Numbered from the stretch's first letter, positions 8,604-17,482 are shown. The stretch: 36,354 nucleotides of DNA from Deltaproteobacteria bacterium (GCA_030595125.1 JAUVDV010000052.1:1-36354); one strand, 5' to 3'. Made by a program: numbers and translations. Notes: generated by a model from the letters alone, not told the origin.

Positions 8604-10550
8604 CTACCAGGACTCCCTTACGTGAACTCCCAACTCAAAAAACTCAATATCTGTCCCCGGAAAGTACCCGTTCAAGGGATTGTAGAAGAAGGTGTAGTCC
8701 TGCCTCAGGTGCGGCGCAGTGGAATCGGCGGCCATTTCGTGCAGGTGCTCGGTCGTGGCGAGGTCGCCGATCTCGGGCGAGGCAGCGTCGAACCTGGTAT
8801 GCGGAACCCAGGTGCTTCTTTCCTCCCAATTGGTCCTATCGCCGCTGCAATCTTCAAAGCAGCCACCAGCGCACTCTTCGACGTTGTCGCACTCCCAGAA
8901 TTGACCGTCGCCGTTGATATCGTCCAGCTGGATCATCCACACCCACGAATTCAGTGATAGCACGGCGTCCCGAATCGCCAGGTTCACCACACCGTTCCGC
9001 TCCACCGCCTCGGGCGGACCGCCCAGAGAACGGAATTGTATGCCGCATGTTTCCAGATCTCCGTCGAAGGGAATGATGCGGCTCGGTTCCCAGTCTCCAA
9101 CTGAGTGGTTGAGCCGTGAATAGCAAAGCCCGTGGATATTGGAACCCGGTTGATCCCCGACCCAGAATGTCCAGACATGGCCGTCGTGGTTCACAACCTC
9201 GGGACGGAACTGTGATATGGTGGGGCACTGGCCCTCAGGAATAACCAGATCCCAACCGGTGTCTCCCGTGTCACCGTCCCATTCAAAGCTCTTTAGCTTA
9301 TCACTGTCGTCCGCGTCGGCGTAAACGACAACCTCGTGGGTGCCTCCCGACGCGCCCGTGTAGTGGCCGACTCCAGGACGATGGTTCGACGTGTGCGGTG
9401 GTCCCGAGGTCCAGTCGCAAACCCGCGTCGGCGGGCTGCCCGTAACCTGCCTGTTGGGAGCTATCGGAACCTGCTTTTTACAGATTCCCATGCCGGCCCC
9501 TGCATGGGCGCGATAGACTATCCACAATCCGTGATTGGCGTCGTTGACGCCGGTTGCGTCCACATCGTTGATGTCCAGGGCCGGAGTGCCCTCGGGCTGG
9601 AACCAGCCGCTGAGGTCCGGCTCATCCACGATGAGAGGAGGCGTCCAGCTCGCGTTTCCGAAGCAGTAGTCCATGTCGTCGTCGCCGTCCCATTTTTTGT
9701 TCCAACACCCTCTCAATGTGAGATAGATCACATTAGGCGCGGGCGCGAAGGAGAACAACCACTCCGTGTTGCGTGTTTCAACAAACGTGTCCATGCCCCA
9801 ATCGACCATGGCAGCGGTGAGCCCCTGCGTGCCCACGTCCGGCGGAAGCTGGAAGTAGTTGCCGATCGGAGTCCAGAAGCCCAACGAGTCGCGAACGCGT
9901 ACGAAGTCTACTACCTCTTGCTCCGGCGGAGCCAGCCAGGTCCAGCCGATGTCGTTCATCAATGCGTCGAGGAACGCATCCATGAACTCGTATGGAAGCG
10001 CATCGTTCGCCCCGAAGGTCAATGCGCCGGCATCGAAGATCATCCGGAAGAACAGACGTCCGAGGCGATCCCGCCCAAGTTCACCCGCCGGGAGATGGCT
10101 GCGATCCAGGCTCGTCGATTTCACGCCGAAATGATACTGCTGGAAGCCTTCCGTCTCAGGTGTGCCGTTGTCCGTCGCGCCGTGGAGGATGCAGGAAGAC
10201 GATGGCTCGATGGTGTGCAATCGGGGGGATCGGCGCTGATACGTGAGGCCCGTGTTGTCGCACCTCGGCGATCCTGACGCGCAGGAACAGGAATCGTTGA
10301 CGATCTCGTTTCCGTTGATGCCGCAGTTGTTGTCGATGTCGCAGATGTCGTTCCCCATCATGAAGTAGAACCTGTCGATGAGGCCTGCGGAACGGTGGAT
10401 CTCGGCTTCCAGAATATCGTCATCTGTACGGAGAATGGTGAAGTCGTTGATTGACTCGGGCCTCCTGGTGTCGAGGCCGTTGCCGTCCGGCCGCTGCATG
10501 TCCCGACCCTGTCCGGGAGTGTTACCCTCGTTGTACGTCCAGTCCGGCAC
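8604..10550 (-). CDS. C-terminal part of a frameshifted secreted protein (peptidase-like, no zinc motif)
   Basis: This frame of about 648 residues begins at a GTG only because the reading frame breaks near 10556-10562. The natural polypeptide is the fusion with the upstream fragment (11380 to about 10560), about 925 residues in total. The visible sequence has Cys-rich segments (NDICDIDNNCG, SCSCASGS), a helical block resembling the C-terminal helices of thermolysin/fungalysin-type peptidases (GRDRLGRLFFRMIF, YEFMDAFLDAL), beta-rich stretches and a DINGDG calcium-loop-like motif near the end. No HExxH occurs, so the product is not a conventional zinc peptidase. It could be an inactive homologue or a surface-binding protein. 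It is the last gene of its operon and ends beside the 42-bp array. Confidence 0.65.
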   Translation of the reverse strand: MPDWTYNEGNTPGQGRDMQRPDGNGLDTRRPESINDFTILRTDDDILEAEIHRSAGLIDRFYFMMGNDICDIDNNCGINGNEIVNDSCSCASGSPRCDNTGLTYQRRSPRLHTIEPSSSCILHGATDNGTPETEGFQQYHFGVKSTSLDRSHLPAGELGRDRLGRLFFRMIFDAGALTFGANDALPYEFMDAFLDALMNDIGWTWLAPPEQEVVDFVRVRDSLGFWTPIGNYFQLPPDVGTQGLTAAMVDWGMDTFVETRNTEWLFSFAPAPNVIYLTLRGCWNKKWDGDDDMDYCFGNASWTPPLIVDEPDLSGWFQPEGTPALDINDVDATGVNDANHGLWIVYRAHAGAGMGICKKQVPIAPNRQVTGSPPTRVCDWTSGPPHTSNHRPGVGHYTGASGGTHEVVVYADADDSDKLKSFEWDGDTGDTGWDLVIPEGQCPTISQFRPEVVNHDGHVWTFWVGDQPGSNIHGLCYSRLNHSVGDWEPSRIIPFDGDLETCGIQFRSLGGPPEAVERNGVVNLAIRDAVLSLNSWVWMIQLDDINGDGQFWECDNVEECAGGCFEDCSGDRTNWEERSTWVPHTRFDAASPEIGDLATTEHLHEMAADSTAPHLRQDYTFFYNPLNGYFPGTDIEFFELGVHVRESW

Positions 10551-11380
10551 GTGCTCGATCGCAGGATCCGGTCTACTTCATCAGCGCTCACCGACGGCAC
10601 GACATCCACGGCCAGGTCTGGGACATAGCTGCTTTGCATGGCGAAAACATCGCCCCACGCGTCGCCGCGCACCAGCACCCGCGCCCCCAAAACCTCCAGC
10701 TCTTCGTACCGCTGCCGGAACTCTACCGACCAAGTTCCGTTTGCATTCGCCGCCACGCGGTGCACGACGAGGTCGGGCAACCCGTATTGGACGAGAATGA
10801 GATTGCGCCAGCGATTCAGGAATCCTCGGGCGACCGCGACCTTGCCGGCGTCTGTGGACGGCGGTGGGCCGGGGTTGAACCACAGCGGCCACGGTGAAGT
10901 AGATAGCAGCAAGCCCACGGTGCCGAAGCTGCTGTAGCGATAAATAGCTCCGCTCATCTCGGCCGCCTCGGGGAAAGACTTTGTCCAGGGAAACGCCTGG
11001 AACCAGGGCGCGCGGTACTTGGTGCCGCGCAGGTCGGCCGGCGTATTGCGCAGCAGGGCTCCCAGCGCGAGGCGGGACTCCCCGCGGATCTTGCCCGGTT
11101 CGCAGGGAACGCTCTGGTCGTCGTCGAGTACGGCTTCCCACTCTCCGGCATCGATAGACGACGCGTATTGCATCCAGTCGGATACCGCATCATCCCCAAT
11201 ATCGACGATCCCAATTGCTTCATCGAGAGATGCGGCATCGCTCGCAACGAGATCGCCGAGCGCCCCGGCCGACGCTTCGGGAAACGGTCTTGCAGTAATC
11301 GGTCCGTCCGCTGGAACCGCCCACGTCACGGCAGGCGTGACAAGCGTCATCATCAATATAAGCCCTATCATGGTTTTCAT
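10358..11380 (-). CDS. N-terminal part of the frameshifted secreted protein (FTP-like propeptide)
   Basis: The ATG at 11380 is chosen because AAGGAGG lies five bases upstream and the sequence then begins MKTMIGLILMMTLVTPAVTWA, a good Sec signal peptide; a start at 11404 would put extra residues before the signal. Residues about 175-270 (VEFRQRYEELEVLGARVLV, DLAVDVVPSVSADEV) resemble the fungalysin/thermolysin propeptide (FTP) fold, which keeps M4/M36 peptidases inactive. After about residue 273 the frame becomes unnatural (Thr/Arg/Ser-rich) and stops at 10358, while the other frame continues with EHVPDWTYNEG. One missing base in the segment 10556-10562 explains the break. The gene starts 23 bases after the FG-GAP lipoprotein gene, so the two form an operon. 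Confidence 0.7.
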   Translation of the reverse strand: MKTMIGLILMMTLVTPAVTWAVPADGPITARPFPEASAGALGDLVASDAASLDEAIGIVDIGDDAVSDWMQYASSIDAGEWEAVLDDDQSVPCEPGKIRGESRLALGALLRNTPADLRGTKYRAPWFQAFPWTKSFPEAAEMSGAIYRYSSFGTVGLLLSTSPWPLWFNPGPPPSTDAGKVAVARGFLNRWRNLILVQYGLPDLVVHRVAANANGTWSVEFRQRYEELEVLGARVLVRGDAWGDVFAMQSSYVPDLAVDVVPSVSADEVDRILRSSTCRTGRTTRVTLPDRVGTCSGRTATASTPGGPSQSTTSPFSVQMTIFWKPRSTVPQASSTGSTS

Positions 11381-11403
11381 CACCGCCTCCTTCTCTTCAA
11401 ACA

Positions 11404-13329
11404 TCAGTAGATTTCCGGGATCGCAGGCCAGAAAGCTACCGATGCCTGGTTGTCGGTCAGGATCACATATTGGTCGGTTCCGGACAGCCTGATCGCATAG
11501 TCCTGCCCGGAATATCCTTTCAACATAAGATCATTCAAACCGTCGCCATCGACATCGGCGACGATCCGCCATATATGAACGCCGGTTTCCATGGGGATAA
11601 TTTCATCACCTTCCGTGGCAAGAACCAGGGGATCCCACTCTGCATCTCCCCAGAAGAAGAACCACCTTCCACTGTAGTTGGGAAACGACTCGGAGCCCTG
11701 TAAACTCCCTATCAAGAAATCGTCGATTTCATCTCCATTCAGGTCGCCGCACGGGTACGCTCCCTGGAGATTCTCAGTGCCTTCAAATTCAAATACCTGG
11801 AAATCACCAACGACTACATATTCTATTGAATCCGAGGCCGGGTAGCTTCCTGGGCCGAGCACGTCGTCGAAAAACGCGTATCCACCGGTATCCACCAGCC
11901 ATGGTTCGGTGGTGTCAATGGCTTCGACAGTGCTGCCCAGCTCCGGGTAGCCGTCGAAGTCGATATCTCCGAGCGCATAAACAAAAGCGGATGAATTACC
12001 ACCGAAGCTTCCCCCTATAGCCCAGTCATCGATATTGAGCCCGGCGGACTGGGAGATAACTCCGGTATCCTCGAACAGATCCATCTCGGAAGGGGGCGAT
12101 ACCGAACCGAACACTATGACCGCGTGACCATAGCCGGCCCCGATGACGCCCGAATCGTATTCGTCGGCCCTGCTCACAAGATCCGCAAAGCCGTCACCGT
12201 TCATGTCAAGTAGCCAGGCTGCAATGAGACTCGGCGATGCTATTTCAGGTTCGGGCGCGACTATAGTAACATCCGCTTGGTCAATATCCTCGCTGATGTC
12301 GTCGCCTGTACCACCAAATACAATGTGAAGTTTCCGATTGTCCGACAAAGCGGTCTGTTCCCGGAAAGCAAGATCGGTGTAACCGTCCCCGTTGAAATCC
12401 GAATAGCGGTTGTGATCTACCAGGTAGACTATTAACCCCACAGAGGAAGATATCTCGACTACCGCGTCCTGGTCGGTTTTCACTTGGCCGGCGCGAAGCC
12501 CACTGAATACCCATGTTTCGCAATAGGAGTTTTCAGGCTCGGTGATCATGTCACTTTGGAGTGTAATGCCGAGATCCTCGAACGAATCCCCGTTCACATC
12601 GCCCAAATACGCAGGCCAGACATACTTGAATTGATCATCCACCTCCATCTCCACCACAAGCTCCGGCTCCACGGTCTGGCCGCCTTTCTCATCCAGGTCG
12701 AAGAACGCGAAGCACTGGACCAGCTTCGGATCGAACTCCTCCACCGGCTCCACCAGCACGCAGTACGCGATGTCCGGCACGCCGTCGCGGTCGAGGTCGC
12801 CGGGGGCCATTCCGACGAACATCTCCCATGTGTACGATGAAGCTCCCGACTCGCACTCGGGTGAAGTCACCGACTTGACCCGGAAGAAGTGCACCCCACA
12901 GTCGAGGTCGCAGGTCACTATATGATGCAGCCGGTCGTCGTAGCCGGGGTACGGCTCGTTGTCGGCAGAGCGATAAACAACATCTGTAAACTGACGGTCC
13001 CGGGCGATCTCCAGCCGGTATTGCGTTGCGCCGTCAGCCTCCTCCCAAATGATCTGAGGCCGCCGGTCCCGTATATGCCTCCCCGACAACGGAAAGATCA
13101 GCCTCGGCGCGTTCAGCTTGGTGACGTCACAGATCTCCAGATCCTCCGGCGCCTCGCAGGAAGTCTCCAGCTCCGGACACCACTCCTCTCCCGTATCCGT
13201 GTCAGTATCCGTGTCGGAGTCAGTGTCAGTATCTCCACCGTCCGGATCGCCATTGCCGTGACTCTTCGAACACGCAACAACCCCAAAGCCCATCGAACAA
13301 ACGAACAGCAAAACCGACAAGTGTTTCAT
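11404..13329 (-). CDS. FG-GAP/VCBS beta-propeller lipoprotein
   Basis: Encodes 641 residues. The signal peptide MKHLSVLLFVCSMGFGVVAC ends in a lipobox, so Cys20 is probably lipidated. Residues about 32-48 form an acidic Asp-Thr/Ser spacer (DTDTDSDTDTD) typical of delta-proteobacterial and Myxococcota surface lipoproteins. A Cys-rich stretch and a fibronectin-III-like domain (about 70-170) come next. From about 178 to 610 there are seven FG-GAP/integrin-alpha-like calcium loops, including GDLDRDGVPD, GDVNGDSFED, SDFNGDGYTD, LDMNGDGFAD, GDLNGDEIDD and ADVDGDGLND, which implies a seven-bladed beta-propeller. Such domains bind ligands or glycans outside the cell; the ligand is unknown. It is the first gene of a two-gene operon with a promoter candidate at 13377-13405. 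Confidence 0.88.
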   Translation of the reverse strand: MKHLSVLLFVCSMGFGVVACSKSHGNGDPDGGDTDTDSDTDTDTDTGEEWCPELETSCEAPEDLEICDVTKLNAPRLIFPLSGRHIRDRRPQIIWEEADGATQYRLEIARDRQFTDVVYRSADNEPYPGYDDRLHHIVTCDLDCGVHFFRVKSVTSPECESGASSYTWEMFVGMAPGDLDRDGVPDIAYCVLVEPVEEFDPKLVQCFAFFDLDEKGGQTVEPELVVEMEVDDQFKYVWPAYLGDVNGDSFEDLGITLQSDMITEPENSYCETWVFSGLRAGQVKTDQDAVVEISSSVGLIVYLVDHNRYSDFNGDGYTDLAFREQTALSDNRKLHIVFGGTGDDISEDIDQADVTIVAPEPEIASPSLIAAWLLDMNGDGFADLVSRADEYDSGVIGAGYGHAVIVFGSVSPPSEMDLFEDTGVISQSAGLNIDDWAIGGSFGGNSSAFVYALGDIDFDGYPELGSTVEAIDTTEPWLVDTGGYAFFDDVLGPGSYPASDSIEYVVVGDFQVFEFEGTENLQGAYPCGDLNGDEIDDFLIGSLQGSESFPNYSGRWFFFWGDAEWDPLVLATEGDEIIPMETGVHIWRIVADVDGDGLNDLMLKGYSGQDYAIRLSGTDQYVILTDNQASVAFWPAIPEIY

Positions 13330-13376
13330 TCTTATTTATCCCCGCTGAAAACTGAACCCACACGACCCGTATCTTT

Positions 13377-13405
13377 ATTAAATGCATTGTATCACCAACG
13401 CTCAA
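13377..13405 (-). promoter_or_regulatory. Putative sigma-70-type promoter for the FG-GAP operon
   Basis: Read on the minus strand, TTGAGC (13405-13400) and TTTAAT (13382-13377) are separated by exactly 17 bases. They match the -35 and -10 consensus at four and five of six positions. Transcription would start near 13370, leaving a leader of about 40 bases before the ATG at 13329. Confidence 0.45.
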
Positions 13406-13533
13406 ACACTGTTGTTGATTTTTGCTGATCCATCCTGGTCGGACTCCAACTCGGATCAGGTCTGGATCGCCCTGGCGAGATCCCGTGTCGATATGGATCT
13501 CTCCATCAGCCTGTGCTATTCCCTTCAGATAAG

Positions 13534-14028
13534 ATGAATTCTACGTTCAACAAATCATATCCTGCGGCCCCCGTGACACGAGCCGTGATAATCGCCCGGT
13601 TCAACAGCCGGAAGGAAGCAGAGCAAGGACGCGATGCGCTCGAGCTCATCTTCAATGAGCTTCGCGCGGAGGTGGCCGAGCTTTACAAGCAGCAGGGCGG
13701 CGAGGCCAATATTTTCGATATTGCAAAGATCTACACCCGGCATGGACTTCGCAACGATAGCGGCTGGGAGCAGGAGTACCCGATCCTCATAAACGACGAG
13801 GACATCGCGTGGGCACTCCCTGCGGGCGCCTTTCCAGAAGACGCCACGAGCCTGGTGTGGACCCTGGGAGCGCAAGACGTGGCAGTACACAAGCCAGGGC
13901 TCGATCCGGAAGATTGGAGGATGGCGCCCCACCCCATGGCCATACCGATCCCCGACGAGGAGGTCGATTTCTTCGAAGGCGAGGACGAGGACCCGATACT
14001 CGACAGTGGAAAGCGCACCCTTCACTGA
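13534..14028 (+). CDS. Small acidic protein upstream of the subtilisin-like protease
   Basis: Encodes about 164 residues from ATG 13534; a GTG at 13513 would add seven. Neither start has a clear ribosome binding site. There is no signal peptide. Residues about 14-55 (VTRAVIIARFNSRKEAEQG and a long helix) suggest a beta-alpha unit of ferredoxin-like type. The C-terminal third is very acidic (PDEEVDFFEGEDED). The stop is 16 bases before the protease ATG, so co-expression is likely. A cytoplasmic partner or inhibitor of the protease is possible from position alone. The family was not recognised. Confidence 0.65.
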   Translation: MNSTFNKSYPAAPVTRAVIIARFNSRKEAEQGRDALELIFNELRAEVAELYKQQGGEANIFDIAKIYTRHGLRNDSGWEQEYPILINDEDIAWALPAGAFPEDATSLVWTLGAQDVAVHKPGLDPEDWRMAPHPMAIPIPDEEVDFFEGEDEDPILDSGKRTLH

Positions 14029-14044
14029 TAAAGGGAGGAGCCGG

Positions 14045-16015
14045 ATGAACGGGGGAATCACACTGGCCGTCTCAACCATCGTATTTCTTCTGGCGTCGAT
14101 CCCGTGCGTGGGACAGACCGACACATGGCATGACAAGGTAGCTCCGACTCTGCTCGAATCATCTGCGGACGAACCCATCCAATTCCTGGTGATCATGAAC
14201 GAACGCTCCGATCTGAGCAAAGCCGCACTCCTGCCCACCGGGGAGGAGAAGGGACGGTTCGTTTTCGATGAGCTCACACGGACGGCGTCCCGCTCGCAGG
14301 CAAATCTTCTTGCACATCTGCGGCAAATGGGCGTCGAACACCGGTCGTTCTGGCTGATCAACGCCCTCCTTGTGCACGGGAAAACCACGCTGTTAAAACA
14401 ACTCGCCTCCAGAGACGACGTTGCGCGCCTGGTTCCCAACCCTTCGGTTGCGGCTGATATCCCGTCGCCTCCGCAGTCACAGCCGACGCCCAAAGAGATC
14501 AACGCAACGGAGTGGGGAATAGAGACCACAAACGCGCCCGATGCCTGGGCGCTCGGCTACACTGGGCAGGGAGTGGTTGTCGGCGGCAATGACACCGGCC
14601 TCGAATGGGACCATCAGGCCATCATCAATCAGTATCGCGGCTGGAACGGCAGCACGGCGGATCACGACTACAACTGGCACGACTCAATACACTCCGGGGG
14701 CGGCTCCTGCGGCGCGGACTCGGCCGTTCCGTGCGACGATCACGGCCACGGCACCCACACCATCGGCACCGTGATGGGCGACGACGGCGGAAGTAACCAG
14801 ATCGGCATGGCGCCGGACGCACGCTGGATCGGGTGCAGGAATATGGACCAGGGTGTCGGGACGCCGGCCACGTACATCGAGTGCTTCGAGTTCTTCATGG
14901 CCCCCTACCCGGTGGGCGGTGACCCATTCCTCAACGGAGATCCCTCGCTGTCGGCACACGTGATCAACAACTCCTGGGGGTGCCCGCCCTCGGAGGGTTG
15001 CGACCACGATTCCCTGCTCGAGGTTGTCGAGAACGTTCGAACTGCGGGAATCCTCGTCGTGGCCTCCGCCGGCAACGAGGGATCCAGCTGCTCCACGGTA
15101 GCCAGCCCCCCGGCAATATACGACGCCACCTTTTCTGTGGGAGCGGTCGACTCGAGCGATGACATCGCGGGCTTCAGCAGCCGGGGCCCAGTAACGGTGG
15201 ACGGTAGCGACAGACTAAAACCAGATGTATCGGCGCCCGGAGTCGATGTCCGATCTTGTTTGCCCGGCGGAGGATACGATTCCTGGAACGGAACCAGCAT
15301 GGCCTCACCACACGTGGCGGGTCTGGCGGCTCTGCTGATCTCGGCCGATCCGACCCTTGTGGGCGACGTAGACAAACTGGAAGATTTAATTCGGACGAGC
15401 GCGCGCCCCATAACGACCGACGAGGGCTGCGGAGGCGACGGGCTGAGCGACGTGCCCAACAACGTCTTCGGATATGGCATCATGAACGCCCTGGCTGCCG
15501 TGGATTGCATCGATTGTGACGATGACAATCTCTGTACCATCGACCAGTGCTCCTTCGAAGGATGCTCGAACGACGCGGTGGAAGACGGAATCGAATGCGA
15601 CGATTCACTTTTTTGCAACGGCGAAGACGTCTGCTTTTCGGGAGAATGTCAGCACGAGGGAGATCCATGTGACGAAGGCGACGAGTGTTCCAGCACTTGT
15701 GATGAAACCGAAGAAAATTGTCTTGCTCCTTCCGGCACTCCGTGTGGTTCCAGCGCAACACCATCTGCATGCGACTCCCCCGACACGTGTGACGGCATGG
15801 GAGCTTGCGCATTGAACATCCTCGAAAATGGCGAACCGTGTGATGATCTCGATCCGGCGACGGCCAACGATTCGTGTCAACCGGGCGGCATCTGCCAGGG
15901 CGAGCCGACTGGCGTCTTCTTCCATCCTCCCTCCGCCGGGTGCGGATGCGCACTTGCCGGCGAAACGCCTTCTCGAAAATCCACCCTGTCGAGAATCATT
16001 GGAGCTCTCATCTAG
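14045..16015 (+). CDS. Secreted subtilisin-like serine protease (S8) with Cys-rich tail
   Basis: Encodes 656 residues; ATG 14045 is chosen because GGGAGGAG (14033-14040) precedes it and a signal peptide follows (MNGGITLAVSTIVFLLASIPCVGQ). Residues about 35-145 look like an inhibitory propeptide (FLVIMNERSDLS, NALLVHGKTTLLKQL). The catalytic triad is complete: Asp183 in GGNDTGLEW, His235 in DDHGHGTHTIG and Ser418 in NGTSMASPHVAGLAALL. Asn344 in SAGNEGSS is the oxyanion residue. After the catalytic domain, residues about 490-635 are Cys-rich with short CDD/CNGEDVC/CDEGDEC motifs, seen in adhesive tails of secreted delta-proteobacterial proteins. The end AGCGCALAGETPSRKSTLSRIIGALI resembles a MYXO-CTERM sorting signal but lacks a full membrane helix and the Arg cluster. 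Substrate unknown. Confidence 0.92.
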   Translation: MNGGITLAVSTIVFLLASIPCVGQTDTWHDKVAPTLLESSADEPIQFLVIMNERSDLSKAALLPTGEEKGRFVFDELTRTASRSQANLLAHLRQMGVEHRSFWLINALLVHGKTTLLKQLASRDDVARLVPNPSVAADIPSPPQSQPTPKEINATEWGIETTNAPDAWALGYTGQGVVVGGNDTGLEWDHQAIINQYRGWNGSTADHDYNWHDSIHSGGGSCGADSAVPCDDHGHGTHTIGTVMGDDGGSNQIGMAPDARWIGCRNMDQGVGTPATYIECFEFFMAPYPVGGDPFLNGDPSLSAHVINNSWGCPPSEGCDHDSLLEVVENVRTAGILVVASAGNEGSSCSTVASPPAIYDATFSVGAVDSSDDIAGFSSRGPVTVDGSDRLKPDVSAPGVDVRSCLPGGGYDSWNGTSMASPHVAGLAALLISADPTLVGDVDKLEDLIRTSARPITTDEGCGGDGLSDVPNNVFGYGIMNALAAVDCIDCDDDNLCTIDQCSFEGCSNDAVEDGIECDDSLFCNGEDVCFSGECQHEGDPCDEGDECSSTCDETEENCLAPSGTPCGSSATPSACDSPDTCDGMGACALNILENGEPCDDLDPATANDSCQPGGICQGEPTGVFFHPPSAGCGCALAGETPSRKSTLSRIIGALI

Positions 16016-16032
16016 CCGGGGGAGGCCGCACC

Positions 16033-16734
16033 ATGAACAGAAATCGGACACACATGGCGATATGGATCCTCTGGGCCGTCTCTTCCGCCGGCTGCTGGCA
16101 AACGCAGGCATTGCCGATGTCCGCAAGCGATACGGATGCTGACACCGATTCCGACAGTGACACCGATTCCGACAGCGACACTGATTCCGACAGTGACACT
16201 GATTCCGACAGCGACACAGACATCGAACCCCAGGGGCCGATAACGTTCATCCTCACCAACTCTTCCGGTTCGCAAAAATTCCTCGACTGGTGGACCATGG
16301 GAGAGAGTCTGCCGGGCTGCCAGCACCTCCAGGGAAGCGACTGGGAGAACTGTTACTTTGAGAAACCGTGGTGCACACTGTCCTGCGACGATGTGGATGA
16401 GGGAGACAACTGCTGCATAGACTGCGGCGTCGTTTCCGCTGTGAAACTCTTGCAACCGGACGAGTCCTTCTCTTTTTCGTGGGACGGAAAGCTCTCCATC
16501 CCCGACTTTGAGTATTGCTCCGATTGCGAGTGCTATTATCCGGCCACGCCCCCAACCGGACCCTACAAAGCGCTATGGAGTGTGTACACCGACTACGAGT
16601 GCTTTGTCGGCGAGTGCGCCCCCGACACAGAGGGTGTGATCTGGGGTGCAAACCCCCTCGGCGCGGCAATTGGGTACGTTGAAGAGTTCGAAGTCATCTA
16701 CGACGGCGACACAATAGAAACAGTCATCAACTGA
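16033..16734 (+). CDS. Cys-rich lipoprotein with Asp-Ser-Asp-Thr linker
   Basis: Encodes 233 residues. ATG 16033 follows GGGGGAGG (16018-16025) and opens the signal peptide MNRNRTHMAIWILWAVSSAGC, with a lipobox at Cys21. An acidic linker of repeated DTDSDS (residues about 35-65) leads to a C-terminal domain of about 165 residues. That domain contains many Cys (CQHLQG, NCYFEKPWCTLSC, NCCIDCG, YCSDCECYY, CFVGEC) and probable beta strands such as ITFILTNSSG and ESFSFSWDGKL. Such a domain, placed outside the outer membrane by the linker, probably forms disulfides; its ligand is unknown. It starts 17 bases after the S8 protease stop, so it is the third gene of that operon and may serve the protease at the surface (inference). 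Confidence 0.82.
   Translation: MNRNRTHMAIWILWAVSSAGCWQTQALPMSASDTDADTDSDSDTDSDSDTDSDSDTDSDSDTDIEPQGPITFILTNSSGSQKFLDWWTMGESLPGCQHLQGSDWENCYFEKPWCTLSCDDVDEGDNCCIDCGVVSAVKLLQPDESFSFSWDGKLSIPDFEYCSDCECYYPATPPTGPYKALWSVYTDYECFVGECAPDTEGVIWGANPLGAAIGYVEEFEVIYDGDTIETVIN
16141..16212 (+). repeat. Four tandem 18-bp repeats encoding the acidic linker
   Basis: Four 18-bp units (16141, 16159, 16177, 16195) of the form GACACYGATTCCGACAGY encode DTDSDS. The near-identity makes slippage likely, so linker length may vary between strains. Confidence 0.9.
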
Positions 16735-16742
16735 GGCTGGAC

Positions 16743-16781
16743 CGGAACCTATATGTCAACTGGAGGGTTCCGTCCCTGTTT
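16743..16781. repeat. 39-bp direct repeat, left copy
   Basis: This copy matches 17508-17546 at 35 of 39 positions. It begins CGGAACCTATATGTCAA and contains GGAACC and GGTTCC, which can pair as a stem around a 16-base loop. It lies eight bases after the lipoprotein stop and upstream of the Bax-inhibitor-like gene. It is either an insertion-sequence end or a small dispersed palindromic element. Confidence 0.75.
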
Positions 16782-16822
16782 ATTCTTGATGCAGCCTATC
16801 CGCAGCGAGGAGGCAAGAGAAC

Positions 16823-17482
16823 ATGATTGAAAGCGTCTGGAAACGAACAGAGGTGACCGGGTCGATCATCAGCGCCAAGCTCTACAACCTGATAATCGGG
16901 CTGGTGCTCTGCTGGGGGTTCCTGGTGAACTTCCTGATGGTGAAGTACATTCCCACCGAAACCATTGCAGCGATCAATCCCATCGCATTTTTCGTGGGCT
17001 ACCTGGTGTCCTGCATCGTGGGCGTGATTATTTACACCAAGTCGGACAATCCGATCATAAGCTTCCTGGGCTACAACTTTGTGGTGGTGCCGTTCGGGTT
17101 CATCGTCAATCTGGCGGTGAGCCAGTACACGCCAGACCTGGTGATGGACGCCATGCGCATCACGGGAATCGTGACCGTCATCATGATGATACTGGGTACC
17201 CTTTATCCCGGCTTTTTCTTCAAGATCGCCAGAGGATTGTTCATCGCTCTCATTATTGTGGTCGTCGTAGAGCTGGTGGAGGTGTTCGTCTTTGGCATTC
17301 ACCACGACATTCTGGATTGGGCGGTGGTGCTCATATTCTGCGGGTACATCGGTTACGACTGGGCCCGGGCCAATTCAATCCCCAAGACCGTCGACAATGC
17401 CGTGGACAGCGCCGCAGCGCTCTACATGGATATTCTCCTCCTGTTTCTGCGCATCCTGCGCATCCTCGGTCGTTCCAGATAG
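16823..17482 (+). CDS. Bax inhibitor-1 family membrane protein
   Basis: Encodes 219 residues from an ATG preceded by GAGGAGG (16808-16814). Six to seven hydrophobic helices span most of the protein. The C-terminal signatures fit the Bax-inhibitor-1/YbhL-YccA family: GYIGYDWARAN corresponds to the family GxxxYD block, and SAAALYMDILLLFLRILRILGRSR matches the usual last helix with its basic end. Members act as inner-membrane pH-sensitive calcium-leak channels or modulators of the FtsH protease in other bacteria; the role here is inferred from family only. The gene lies between two 39-bp direct repeats and next to a transposase remnant, so it may have been moved or duplicated with them. No partner gene is evident. 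Confidence 0.85.
   Translation: MIESVWKRTEVTGSIISAKLYNLIIGLVLCWGFLVNFLMVKYIPTETIAAINPIAFFVGYLVSCIVGVIIYTKSDNPIISFLGYNFVVVPFGFIVNLAVSQYTPDLVMDAMRITGIVTVIMMILGTLYPGFFFKIARGLFIALIIVVVVELVEVFVFGIHHDILDWAVVLIFCGYIGYDWARANSIPKTVDNAVDSAAALYMDILLLFLRILRILGRSR

Noticed and set aside
9336-10277. 313-residue plus-strand frame opposite the peptidase-like gene
   Set aside because: It is Arg/Val-rich shadow sequence; the minus frame has Cys pairs, DINGDG and natural composition.
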